A DNA stretch of 64,000 bases. Origin: Massilia sp. W12. GTDB taxonomy: Bacteria; Pseudomonadota; Gammaproteobacteria; Burkholderiales; Burkholderiaceae_D. The stretch lies in contig NZ_CP147776.1 in the NCBI RefSeq assembly GCF_037300705.1, positions 4,216,001-4,280,000 on the forward strand, read 5' to 3'. How positions within the stretch are numbered: position 1 is the first letter of the stretch; every line of letters starts with the position of its first letter. Positions 34,009-41,900 of this stretch are shown here, piece after piece. The translations under genes and the position numbers were made by a program. The notes below the pieces were generated by a model that saw nothing but the letters and a program-made list of their open reading frames with translations, did not search any database and was not told the origin of the DNA.

Positions 34009-35196
34009 TTATTTTTCCCATGCCGCCAGTGTCGCTTGCAAACGCTGCAAGTCAGCGTAGCGGGTTGGAATATCGTCGCGCTGCACAGCGGCGCGCTGGT
34101 CGCGCAGGTTTTGCAGGGCGCGCAGCAAGACCGGCAAAGGCGGGCCGCTGGCGGTGAGTTTGTCGTGATTTTCCGGCGGCAAGTCGTCCGCCGGTTTGGC
34201 GATGTATTTATGCACCAGCTGATCATGATGCATTGAGGAACCCTGGCCATGCGCCTGGCAGACTTGCACAAATAAGGCCAGATTGCGGCGGAACGCCGGG
34301 CTGTCATGGCCGGCATCCAGCGCTTGCAGGAACAAATCCATGTAATTCGGCTGGCGCATGCAGTCGCGCAAAATCAATTGCTCATTCGGCATCATGAAGA
34401 GGAATTTATCCACCAGCAATTGCGAATACGATGACTGCCTGGATTGGCACAGACCGAGCAGTAAATCAATCACATTAATGCCGGCGAAGTCGCCCGCATT
34501 CGCGCCGCGATACACCTGAAAACCCACCGCATGCGGCTTGTAATAGGGACGCACGCTGTAGAAAAAACGCTCCACATCGAGCTTTTTAAAGAGTTCGGCA
34601 TTGCTCTCGATCACTTCATCCAGCGCAGCTTTGGCGGCGCGCAAAAGCGAGGTCGCCACCGGGTGTGTCACGCCCATCGGCTGCAGCCGCAACAAGGCGT
34701 CCGCCGCGCGTTTATAGGCCAGAATGCCGATGGTGTTGTAGTCGATGAAGATATATTCATCTTCCAGCGAGGTGAAGGATTTGTAGCGTCCTTGCAGCGC
34801 AAAATTATGGGTGGTCAAATGGCTGGTGGCGAAACGCGGGGTAACGCCCAGATTCGCGCCCAGCTCCAGCGCCAGCGCTGAGGCTTCGCGCATCTGCGCC
34901 GCAGGCCCGGCGTCCTGCTCTGTCACGCCATGCCGGTTGCAGGCGGCCATGTAAAAGCCGACATTGCCGAGCAGATTAAAGGCCTGGTCAAAGCCTTCAT
35001 CGGTATTGCCCTCCTGCACCAGTTTGCGGATGTGCTCCTGGCCTTCGAGGCACAGGGCGCGCTTCAAATCGCTGCCGACGCCGGCCACATCGGCGCGCCG
35101 TTCTTGCGCAAAATACAGGTTTTCCAGCGCCGTGTTGAGTTCGCAAAAACGGCTGCGGATCCAGGCATCGAAATTGTGTACGTTCTCGGTCATCAT
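34009..35196 (-). CDS. PrnB/DUF1864-like haem-dioxygenase-fold protein
   Basis: A 395-residue protein. The segment YSVRPYYKPHAVGFQVYRG, followed by ANAGDFAGINVIDLLLGLC and LLVDKFLFMMPNEQLILRDCMR in turn (shown in parts), matches what I recall of PrnB, which rearranges chlorotryptophan in pyrrolnitrin synthesis, and its DUF1864 relatives with an indoleamine-dioxygenase-like fold. SHLTTHNFALQGRYKSF may contribute to haem or substrate binding. No other pyrrolnitrin genes are present, so this is probably a different tryptophan- or indole-derived reaction. It follows a kynureninase-like gene by 22 bases, and such pairs also occur in Shewanella as far as I remember. Confidence 0.72.
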   Translation of the reverse strand: MMTENVHNFDAWIRSRFCELNTALENLYFAQERRADVAGVGSDLKRALCLEGQEHIRKLVQEGNTDEGFDQAFNLLGNVGFYMAACNRHGVTEQDAGPAAQMREASALALELGANLGVTPRFATSHLTTHNFALQGRYKSFTSLEDEYIFIDYNTIGILAYKRAADALLRLQPMGVTHPVATSLLRAAKAALDEVIESNAELFKKLDVERFFYSVRPYYKPHAVGFQVYRGANAGDFAGINVIDLLLGLCQSRQSSYSQLLVDKFLFMMPNEQLILRDCMRQPNYMDLFLQALDAGHDSPAFRRNLALFVQVCQAHGQGSSMHHDQLVHKYIAKPADDLPPENHDKLTASGPPLPVLLRALQNLRDQRAAVQRDDIPTRYADLQRLQATLAAWEK

Positions 35197-35217
35197 GATC
35201 TGTCACTTACTCCGGTG

Positions 35218-36327
35218 TTAAGCCAGCGTCTGCAACACTTGCAGCAGCTGGTCAATTTCTTCAGGCGGGTTGCTGATATGGGTCGAGAGGCGCACGCCAA
35301 AGGCGCGGCTGTCGCAGCGGATCTGCGCGGCTTGCAAGGCTTGCACCAAGGCTTGCTGGCGCGCGCCATAATGCACGATCAGGGTGCCGCTGCGGCGCGC
35401 ATCTTCTGCCGGCGAGACCAGGCAGCCGGGCGGCAGCGCCTCGATAATGCGGCGGCTTTGCGCCAGATTATAGGCGCGGATCTGCGCCACGCCCACCGCA
35501 TGCAAGCGGCGGATGCTGTGCGCCGCCAGCACAAATGGGGCCACCGAGGGCGTGCCGCCCCAAAAGCGGCGCGCGTCGGGATGATAGGCGAAATCGTGAA
35601 TATCGAAGGCAAACGGATTGGCGTGGGAAAACCAGCCGACATCCGCCGGCTGGCAGCGCGGCAGGATATCGGCATGCGCCCATAGAAAGCCGGCCCCGGG
35701 GCCGCTGCATAACCATTTCACACATGAGGCCAGGAAAAAATCCGGCTGCAGGGCTTGCAAATCAATCGGCAAAATCCCCACGCCCTGCGCGGCATCAACC
35801 ACGCTCAAAATACCGCGCGCGCGCGCCGCCGCCAATACCGGCGCCAGCGGAACCTGAATCCCGGTATTTGATTGCACCTGGGTCAAGAGCAGCCATTGCA
35901 CATCTTCGCGCATGGCGTCGAGCCAGACCTGGGCCTCGCTTTGGTCCAGCGTGGCCGGCAAAAAGCGCAGGCGATAGCCCATGCGCTGCGCTTGCTGCGC
36001 GACAAACCCCATGCTGGGAAAATCGCTTTCGCTGAGCAAAATCACGCCGCGTTTGGGGTCTATCGGGAGCGCCTGCAAAATTTTGCCAAAGGCGCTGGAG
36101 AGATTGGTTTGCGCGCAAAACTGTTGCGGCGCGCTGTTGAGCAATTGCGCCAGGGCGGCGCGGAAATCGTCGAAAACCGTGATCCACTCGCCCCAGGGGT
36201 CGCCGGCGCCATCGGCCCAGGGCGCAAAGAAACGCTGCTGGAAATGGCTGGCGGCATCGGCCCAGGGCCGGCCCACGGAGTGGTGTAAAAGATAGATGCC
36301 ATTGCTGGCGGCGAATTCATGTGTCAT
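35218..36327 (-). CDS. Kynureninase-like PLP-dependent enzyme (aminotransferase class V fold)
   Basis: A 369-residue fold-type I PLP enzyme. Key stretches are NLSSAFGKIL (cofactor phosphate region), LTQVQSNTGIQVPL, VVDAAQGVGILPID (Asp and Gln that contact the PLP ring) and SCVKWLCSGPGAGFLW, where the Lys would bind PLP. FGVRLSTHISNPPEEI closes the small domain. The pattern is nearest to kynureninases and cysteine-desulfurase-like proteins. With the PrnB-like partner it forms a two-gene operon, suggesting processing of a tryptophan-derived compound. ATG 36327 (MTHEFAASNG) is chosen, although the ribosome site is weak. Confidence 0.78.
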   Translation of the reverse strand: MTHEFAASNGIYLLHHSVGRPWADAASHFQQRFFAPWADGAGDPWGEWITVFDDFRAALAQLLNSAPQQFCAQTNLSSAFGKILQALPIDPKRGVILLSESDFPSMGFVAQQAQRMGYRLRFLPATLDQSEAQVWLDAMREDVQWLLLTQVQSNTGIQVPLAPVLAAARARGILSVVDAAQGVGILPIDLQALQPDFFLASCVKWLCSGPGAGFLWAHADILPRCQPADVGWFSHANPFAFDIHDFAYHPDARRFWGGTPSVAPFVLAAHSIRRLHAVGVAQIRAYNLAQSRRIIEALPPGCLVSPAEDARRSGTLIVHYGARQQALVQALQAAQIRCDSRAFGVRLSTHISNPPEEIDQLLQVLQTLA

Positions 36328-36398
36328 AGCGCAAGCCCGAAGCAAAACCGGCTCACTTTACCATAGCGCAGTGCGGCGATACGCGCTTGCCGATTGAA

Positions 36399-36908
36399 TT
36401 ACGATGGCTTTTGATTCGGGTTGGCGGCAGGCGGCGCCGGCAGCAACATATTCTCAGGCCAGGTAAAGCGCCAGCCGCTGTATTTGCTTTGATGCGCCAG
36501 CATGCTGTCTTCCGGCCTGAAATGGTCTTGTTTCAAGGGCATCGCCTCTGACAACGAATGCACGCCGACAATCCGCCCCTGCAGCTTGATCAAGCCCCAT
36601 TCGGCGCGGCCGGTGATGGGGTCGCGCCAGATGCGGCGTAAATGCCGCACCGTGCCGGGAAAGCGCGGGTCTTTCAGCAAATCCTCCAGGCTGGCCGGAT
36701 ATTGGGGCCGGTCTTTGTCGGGACTTGCCGCCAGATAAGAGGCGATGGCGGCGCGGAATTGATGGCCGATGAAGATCAATTGTTCTTCTTTCTCGCGCTG
36801 CATGCTGGTGTGATGCATGTGGCTGCCCAGCGCCAGCCCGGCGCCGAGCAGGGCCACCAGCATCAGCGTCCATAAATAGGCGAAGCCGGCGCGCTCACAA
36901 TTGTTCAT
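36399..36908 (-). CDS. Type II secretion pseudopilin-like protein (divergent)
   Basis: A 169-residue protein starting at ATG 36908 inside the end of the GspG-like gene (14-base overlap). Its N-terminus ERAGFAYLWTLMLVALLGAGLAL is a degenerate prepilin start: G-F is present but the usual Glu at position +5 is replaced. The rest (FIGHQFRAAIASYLAAS, PASLEDLLKDPRFPG, RRIWRDPITGRAEWGLI) is typical of a conserved 'type II secretion system protein' of Burkholderiales. It is the last gene of a four-gene pseudopilus operon. Confidence 0.78.
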   Translation of the reverse strand: MNNCERAGFAYLWTLMLVALLGAGLALGSHMHHTSMQREKEEQLIFIGHQFRAAIASYLAASPDKDRPQYPASLEDLLKDPRFPGTVRHLRRIWRDPITGRAEWGLIKLQGRIVGVHSLSEAMPLKQDHFRPEDSMLAHQSKYSGWRFTWPENMLLPAPPAANPNQKPS

Positions 36909-37293
36909 ACGGCGTGCCGTCCTGAGTGGCGCCGGCGGCGCCGCTGCGCACATCAGCCACGCCGGGCAAATCGATTTCCTGCGATAGCACCGGCGTCCAG
37001 CTTTGCTGGCTTTCTGTGATCGGGTCGAGCGGCAAGGCGCGCAGATACTTGGCGCTGACCAGTTCTTGCAGGTTTTCCGGATAGCGCCCGCGATCAGCAT
37101 AAAACCGCTCAATACTGATGCGCAGAATTTGCAGATTTTCTTTCAGCGCGGTTTCGCGCGCGCGCTCGACTGATGCGTAATAACGCGGCAACGCGAGCGC
37201 CAGCAACAGGCCGATAATCGCCATCACCACCAATAATTCGATTAAGGTAAAGGCGCGCCGCGCACGCGTCTTGTGTTTCATTTGTTTTGGCAT
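36895..37293 (-). CDS. GspG-like pseudopilin
   Basis: A 132-residue pseudopilin with the prepilin peptidase site RRAFTLIELLVVMAIIG (cleavage before F, Glu at +5). The C-terminal domain has the YYASVERARETALKENL helix, the RGRYPENLQELV region and DPIT. It is the major-pseudopilin type (GspG), which polymerises into the periplasmic pseudopilus. Its length and lack of a C-terminal calcium-site motif differ somewhat from classic GspG. It lies between two other pseudopilin genes. Confidence 0.85.
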   Translation of the reverse strand: MPKQMKHKTRARRAFTLIELLVVMAIIGLLLALALPRYYASVERARETALKENLQILRISIERFYADRGRYPENLQELVSAKYLRALPLDPITESQQSWTPVLSQEIDLPGVADVRSGAAGATQDGTPYEQL

Positions 37294-37312
37294 GTCCGCT
37301 TCTCCGCCTCTC

Positions 37313-37780
37313 TCACCATTGCGCCAGCGGCACGCCGTTCAAGCCGGTCAGGCTGGAGCGGCTGGCGACATCAAACACATCGTCGCCCTCGTCCCACACA
37401 TCGGGCGGGCTGGTGGATGCGCGTTGCGCCCAGGTCGAGGCGGCGGGCCAATCCGGGTCGGCGAAGGGATCGCGCGGCAACTGACGCAAAAAGCGCAACA
37501 TGCGGCGGTCCGGGCTTTGTTGATCGGGCACGCCATCCACCAGGGTTTGCAAATCAGGCGGATACAGGCTGACGCCGGGCGCACGCTTGATCTGGCCGCG
37601 CTCGCGCGCCCGTTTGTAGGCGTCAATCGCGCTGCGGATCTCATGCAGGGCATTGCGCAATTGCGCTTCGCGCTGGCGCTGCATGGCATGTTGAATCGGC
37701 GGCACGGCAATCGCCGCCAGGCTGGCCAGCATCGCCAGCACCACCAGCAACTCAACAAAGCTGAAGCCGGTTTGCTTCAT
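37313..37780 (-). CDS. Pseudopilin-like protein with N-terminal methylation site
   Basis: A 155-residue protein starting MKQTGFSFVELLVVLAMLAS, a class III prepilin signal cut between G and F with Glu at +5. The soluble part contains QRQREAQLRNALHEIRSAID, then YPPDLQTLVDGVP and LPRDPFADPDWP, similar to GspG-type domains. Its ATG overlaps the GspF stop as ATGA, so the genes are co-translated. It is probably a second structural pseudopilin of the same machine. Confidence 0.82.
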   Translation of the reverse strand: MKQTGFSFVELLVVLAMLASLAAIAVPPIQHAMQRQREAQLRNALHEIRSAIDAYKRARERGQIKRAPGVSLYPPDLQTLVDGVPDQQSPDRRMLRFLRQLPRDPFADPDWPAASTWAQRASTSPPDVWDEGDDVFDVASRSSLTGLNGVPLAQW

Positions 37781-38979
37781 AAACTGCCCGCCAATTCAAA
37801 AATCGGCAAATACATCAGCACCACCACGCTGCCGATCACCACCCCGATCACCGCCATCAGCAAGGGTTCCAGCAAGCGCGATGCAAGTTCAATCTGGCGC
37901 GCGAATTCTTCATCATGAAAGCGCGCTGAGCGCTCCAGCATTTCCGCCAGGCGGCCCGTGTTTTCCCCCACTTTCAAGAGCGATTGCGCAACCGCCGTGG
38001 CCAATTCATGCGCTTCCAGGGCGAGGGAAAAGGTTTGTCCCTCTTCCACGGCGCGGCGCGCCAGCGCGAGCCGGCTTTGCTGCCCCGGCTGCAACAAAGG
38101 CCCGGCCATTTGCATGCCGCGCGTCAAGGGAATGCCGGCGTGCAGCAAGAGACTGAGCGCGCGGTAAAAACGGGCCAGGCGGAATTCCGCGCTGCGGGTG
38201 GCCAACAGCGGCAAGTCGAGCGCAAGATTGAGCAGGCGCGCGCGCACCGCAGCCTGGCGCAAAAGCCAGAATAAAAGCAGCAGCAGGCCAAGTCCCAGCG
38301 CGCTCATCAGCCAGCCATGTCCGGCCAGCAGACGGCCAAAACTGAGCAGCCATTGCGACAGCAAAGGAATATCGCGCCCGGAGGATTCATACACCACGGC
38401 GAATTTCGGCGTGACATACACCAGCAAAAACAGCGTCACCAGCGCGCCCATGGCCAGCAAGAGTGCGGGATAAACTGCGGCGGCGATCAATTTGCGGCGG
38501 ATGGTTTCAAACTGCAATTGATAGCTGACATAGCGCGCCAGACTTTGCGGCAAATCGCCGGAACGTTCAGCCGCACGCATTGAGGCCACGTAGATATCGG
38601 GAAAGATGGCCGGAAACGCCGCCAGGGTGTCGGAAAAATTTTTGCCATGCTGCAGCGATAACAGCATGGCGGCCAGGGTGGCGCGCGCACTGCTGCGGCT
38701 TTCTTTATTGTGCAGCGTGGTCAGGGCTTCATGCAGATTCAAACCGGCTTCCAGCAGGGTCAGCAATTCCTGGCTGAATTGCAATAAGGGGAATTGGCCG
38801 CGCCGGGTGCGCGCTTCCTGCGGCGGCAAGTCAATCGCCAGCACCTGCCAGCCATTGCGCGCGGCGGCGCGAATCGCCTCGACTTCATTCACCGCCTGTA
38901 CGCACAGACGCTGTCGGGCGCCGCCGGCGCCTTGCACATCCAAGTGGTAATCCCTGCTCTGTTCCGGTTGCAGCTGCAT
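37777..38979 (-). CDS. GspF/PilC-like inner-membrane platform protein
   Basis: A 400-residue protein from ATG 38979 (GGGGAG upstream). It contains two T2SSF repeats: LLQFSQELLTLLEAGLNLHEAL with SLARYVSYQLQFE in the first, and LARFYRALSLLLHAGIPLTRGM with MLERSARFHDEEFARQIE in the second. Three hydrophobic segments are visible (AVYPALLLAMGALVTLFLLVYV, WLMSALGLGLLLLLFWLL, and LLMAVIGVVIGSVVVLMYLPIF as separate stretches). It would form the platform on which a secretion ATPase assembles a pseudopilus. No GspE ATPase or GspD secretin gene is adjacent. Confidence 0.88.
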   Translation of the reverse strand: MQLQPEQSRDYHLDVQGAGGARQRLCVQAVNEVEAIRAAARNGWQVLAIDLPPQEARTRRGQFPLLQFSQELLTLLEAGLNLHEALTTLHNKESRSSARATLAAMLLSLQHGKNFSDTLAAFPAIFPDIYVASMRAAERSGDLPQSLARYVSYQLQFETIRRKLIAAAVYPALLLAMGALVTLFLLVYVTPKFAVVYESSGRDIPLLSQWLLSFGRLLAGHGWLMSALGLGLLLLLFWLLRQAAVRARLLNLALDLPLLATRSAEFRLARFYRALSLLLHAGIPLTRGMQMAGPLLQPGQQSRLALARRAVEEGQTFSLALEAHELATAVAQSLLKVGENTGRLAEMLERSARFHDEEFARQIELASRLLEPLLMAVIGVVIGSVVVLMYLPIFELAGSL

Positions 38980-39186
38980 GCTCTCCCCTGTCTGGTCGCG
39001 CTTCACGATACACGATGCGTTGCAGGCGCACAAGCAGGCGCCACAGTTCGCGTCAAGCTGTTTTTTGCATTTTGCCCTACAGCCCGGGCAAAGCCTGCCG
39101 TTAAAGGGCTAGCATACACAAAACCACACTTGCCAGCGCAAGTAGCGGATGCGTGTTGCTTTTTTTTGAAAAACCGTGAGGTCATT

Positions 39187-39423
39187 ATGGACGCTAAAGC
39201 AGTTACCGCAAATCAGGCGGCGCAAACTGCAGCCAGCGCAGCTCTGCGTCAAAAGCCGGAAGCGGAGGCAGCCACTGCCGCCGCCAAGCCGGCTGGCGGC
39301 AAAGAGGCGCAAGCTGAAGCTGCGCCAGCCGGATTGACAGCATCCCAAACGGTGCAAGATGTCAAGCCGACGGTCAACACCAGTGGCCAGGTCATCGGCT
39401 CGACCATCAATACCACCGCTTAA
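39187..39423 (+). CDS. Small alanine-rich protein, unknown function
   Basis: A 78-residue protein from ATG 39187 (GAGG site). It is rich in Ala, Gln and Thr, with no hydrophobic segment or cysteine, and looks disordered apart from a C-terminal part reading VQDVKPTVNTSGQVIGSTINTTA (in parts). It is a single-gene unit, as a strong terminator follows. The clean ribosome site and terminator make it a real gene despite low complexity. Confidence 0.6.
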   Translation: MDAKAVTANQAAQTAASAALRQKPEAEAATAAAKPAGGKEAQAEAAPAGLTASQTVQDVKPTVNTSGQVIGSTINTTA

Positions 39424-39444
39424 AATCTGTGTGATTGATTTTTC

Positions 39445-39469
39445 AAGCCCGCGTCATGCGGGCTTTTTC
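39445..39469 (+). terminator. Rho-independent terminator
   Basis: The stem AAGCCCGC / GCGGGCTT with a 5-base loop is followed by a T-run, 22 bases after the small alanine-rich gene. It may also serve the convergent GFA-type gene. Confidence 0.85.
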
Positions 39470-39478
39470 TTTTGCGCG

Positions 39479-39901
39479 CTATGTCTTGCTTAAGGCCGGA
39501 TCGTTTTTGCGCGGCAAGGCGTCATCCAATGAAATCCAGCTGACATGGGTGTCGTAATAGGCGTGCATCACCGGTTCGCGGTCGAGCGGATCGGTGAACA
39601 TGGCGCGCGCCACATGCACCTCGCCGGGCCAGCCGGCGCCTTTGAAAAACAGGCTGCTGCCGCACTGTCCGCAAAACGCGCGCTGGCCGAAGGGCGCCTT
39701 ATACCAGCGCAAAAGCTGCTGCGCATCATGCACTTGCAATTGCTTTTCCTCCGCCCCGACCCAGGTTACAAACGCAGCGCCATGCGCACGCTGACAGCGC
39801 GTGCAATGGCAATGCGCCACCCATTTGGACGGCAGCGCGAGGGTGAAACTGATTTCGCCGCACAGACAGCGGCCACGGGCTTCGGTGGGCAGGATGGACA
39901 T
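39479..39901 (-). CDS. GFA/CENP-V-type zinc-binding protein
   Basis: A 140-residue protein of the glutathione-dependent formaldehyde-activating enzyme-like family. The zinc cysteines lie in GRCLCGEISF, HCHCTRCQRAHGAAF and FCGQCGSSLFF. Members adopt a Mss4-like fold. A few bind formaldehyde-glutathione adducts, but most have no tested function. It is convergent with the small alanine-rich gene and stands alone. Confidence 0.88.
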   Translation of the reverse strand: MSILPTEARGRCLCGEISFTLALPSKWVAHCHCTRCQRAHGAAFVTWVGAEEKQLQVHDAQQLLRWYKAPFGQRAFCGQCGSSLFFKGAGWPGEVHVARAMFTDPLDREPVMHAYYDTHVSWISLDDALPRKNDPALSKT

Positions 39902-40203
39902 GGTTATGCTCCATTGGAAAAGGCTGGAAACATCTTAGCGGAAAGCATCGCTATGCGGTTTGATGGAGGGATGTTTTTTGCAGGGGCGCAATGCACAATA
40001 CAAAAGATGGGAAGCAAGAAAGCAGTCGCTTTCAACGCAAGCTGAGGCATACGGCGTCTGTTTCCTGATACAATGAAAATTGTTAATTATATTTTAATAT
40101 TTTATGCAATTAAAATATCTTTCTATTCTTCTCACTTCACGCTTCAGCAAAACCTGACACACACATCAGCAGACCCCAAGACGACAATGACAGGAGGATT
40201 CAA
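39902..40203. other. AT-rich upstream region of the second toxin pair
   Basis: About 300 bases with no gene. Bases ~40075-40125 are almost all A and T, including TTAATTATATTTTAATATTTTATG, shown in two parts as TTAATTATATTT and TAATATTTTATG. This could serve as a promoter or as a target for a silencing protein of the H-NS/MvaT type. A strong AGGAGG site precedes the toxin ATG. Confidence 0.5.
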
Positions 40204-40656
40204 ATGAGCCAAACAGACACTGATTTTTACCGATCAGTTCTCATTGCACAGTTCCCTGGCGGAACGATTATTGACAAAAACCCGGCCCCCGAAGTGTTGT
40301 ATCCCGACTTTGAACCCCGCGTTTTGCCTGACGGAAGAGTTCGGGACGCCGATATTGAAAAGCAAATAGATAAGGATGGCTCAGTTTGGGTTAAATCCAG
40401 GGGTGGTACGTCTCTTTTTGACAAAGATGCTGTTTTCCCACGGAAAAAATGGACTACCTTCCATATCCCGAACGGTACAGAAATTCCCGATGGCATCATT
40501 ATCCGCTTTACTGGTTACAACAAAAAGTATGATGCAAACCATTATCAAATCGAATCCAAAGCCGGTCTGATGAGAATCGACGCATACAAAGGCGCCTTGG
40601 ACAACCTGGCCCGTAATGCAATCGCCAGAGCGGTTGAATTAGGTAAAACACGATAA
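40204..40656 (+). CDS. Tse2-like toxin, ADP-ribosyltransferase-like fold (pair 2)
   Basis: A 150-residue homologue of Tse2. Matching blocks in order are FYRSV (Tse2 LYRAV), VLYPDFEPRVLP in the variable region, GGTSLFDKDAV (GGTSVFDRAGV), FHIPNGTEIPDG (FVIPDGTDIPPD), GYNKKYDANHYQI (SYNKRLQATHYTI) and GALDNLARNAIARA (GHLDNFVRNAIRRQ). It is closer to Pseudomonas Tse2 than the copy at 603-1073. It has no signal peptide or fused delivery domain. The ATG follows AGGAGG at good spacing. The gene is markedly poorer in GC than its neighbours, and a small acidic gene follows 17 bases later. Confidence 0.85.
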   Translation: MSQTDTDFYRSVLIAQFPGGTIIDKNPAPEVLYPDFEPRVLPDGRVRDADIEKQIDKDGSVWVKSRGGTSLFDKDAVFPRKKWTTFHIPNGTEIPDGIIIRFTGYNKKYDANHYQIESKAGLMRIDAYKGALDNLARNAIARAVELGKTR

Positions 40657-40673
40657 ATCGAAAGGAAGCATAG

Positions 40674-40910
40674 ATGGCTAATGTTAATGGCATCACACTC
40701 GCTCAGGCCATTCGCGCGGTGGATCAAATCATGCTGATGCTGGAAGAAAAGATGAGGGATTGCGACCCGGACAGCGATGCATATGAAGAAATGGATATGG
40801 ACTACCTGGCTTATATGAAGGCCGCGCATAGCTTGCGTAACGCTTATGAAGAAGAATATGCCGCCAGCAGCAATTTAGTGGCGTATGAGCGATTACTGGC
40901 CCAGCGCTGA
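40674..40910 (+). CDS. Tsi2-like immunity protein (pair 2)
   Basis: A 78-residue, strongly acidic helical protein 17 bases downstream of the toxin and with its own GGAAG site. Compared with Tsi2 it keeps the length, the first helix (TLAQAIRAVDQIMLMLEE), an acidic centre (DCDPDSDAYEEMDMDYLAY), a second helix with LRNAYEEEY (Tsi2 LKNAYEQA) and the ending LVAYERLL (LPPYDRLI). It differs from the pair 1 protein over most positions, so the two immunity proteins are probably specific for their own toxins. Confidence 0.75.
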   Translation: MANVNGITLAQAIRAVDQIMLMLEEKMRDCDPDSDAYEEMDMDYLAYMKAAHSLRNAYEEEYAASSNLVAYERLLAQR

Positions 40911-41085
40911 AACAAGGCAGGCGGTGCATTCACGCGGGAATGAAACAGAATCCGGGCCGAAATTCAGATGCAAACACAAGCGGCGCCCGCTTTTCGCCAT
41001 TCAGATCATTGTCAGCGGCAGCCTGCCCGGCGCAGCTGTGCGCCACCCGGTATAATTCGGCCCATCTTTTTTGCCGCGTCACACC

Positions 41086-41895
41086 ATGAACACTCCCGCA
41101 CCAGCTTCCACCGATGTTGATTACGAACGCCGCTTTGGCGGCATCGCCCGCCTGTATGGCGCGGATGGCCTGGCGCGGCTGCAGCGCGCGCATGTGTGCG
41201 TGATCGGCGTGGGTGGGGTCGGTTCCTGGGTGGTGGAAGCCCTGGCGCGCAGCGCGGTCGGGGCGCTGACCCTGATTGATCTGGACCATGTGGCCGAGTC
41301 GAATATCAACCGGCAAATCCAGGCGCTCTCTTCCACCCTGGGCATGGCCAAGGTCGAGGCGCTGGCGCAACGCATTGCGCAAATCAATCCGCGCTGCCAG
41401 GTCAATCTGGTGGAAGACTTTATCGCCGCCGACAATCTGCGCGAATTTCTGGGCGACGCTGCTGCACCGCGCTTTGATTATGTGGTGGATGCGATTGATT
41501 CAGTGAAGGCCAAGGCCGCGCTGATTGCCTGGTGCAAGCAACACGGCTTGCCGCTGGTGACCATAGGCGGGGCCGGCGGGCAGATTGATCCGGGCAAAAT
41601 CGCCATCCGCGATTTGGCGCGCACCGAGCAAGAACCGCTGCTGGCCAAGGTGCGCAAGATTTTGCGGCGCGAATATGGTTTTGCGCGCGGCGAAAAAAAC
41701 AAATACGGCATCGACGCGGTGTTTTCAATGGAGCCGCTGCGCTACCCGGAAACCGACGCCAGTTGTGAAGTGGATGCTGCGGCCGGCGTAAGCGGCCTGA
41801 ATTGCGCCGGGTTTGGCTCCGCCACCGTGGTCACGGCCAGCTTTGGCATGCAGGCGGCGGGGCTGGTGCTGCGCCGCCTGGCCGGCGCGGAATAA
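41086..41895 (+). CDS. tcdA: tRNA threonylcarbamoyladenosine dehydratase
   Basis: A 269-residue ThiF/E1-like ATP-dependent enzyme (CsdL/TcdA). It cyclises t6A37 in ANN-decoding tRNAs. Motifs are YERRFGGIARLYG, the nucleotide loop VCVIGVGGVGSWVVEALARS, LIDLDHVAESNINRQIQA and DYVVDAIDSVKAKAALIAWC (in part). RREYGFARG and CAGFGSATVVT fit the C-terminal part. ATG 41086 is chosen; a TTG five codons upstream has no ribosome site. A TATAAT hexamer is present at 41051-41056. The csdA/csdE partners are not adjacent. Confidence 0.9.
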   Translation: MNTPAPASTDVDYERRFGGIARLYGADGLARLQRAHVCVIGVGGVGSWVVEALARSAVGALTLIDLDHVAESNINRQIQALSSTLGMAKVEALAQRIAQINPRCQVNLVEDFIAADNLREFLGDAAAPRFDYVVDAIDSVKAKAALIAWCKQHGLPLVTIGGAGGQIDPGKIAIRDLARTEQEPLLAKVRKILRREYGFARGEKNKYGIDAVFSMEPLRYPETDASCEVDAAAGVSGLNCAGFGSATVVTASFGMQAAGLVLRRLAGAE

Positions 41896-41900
41896 ACGTC

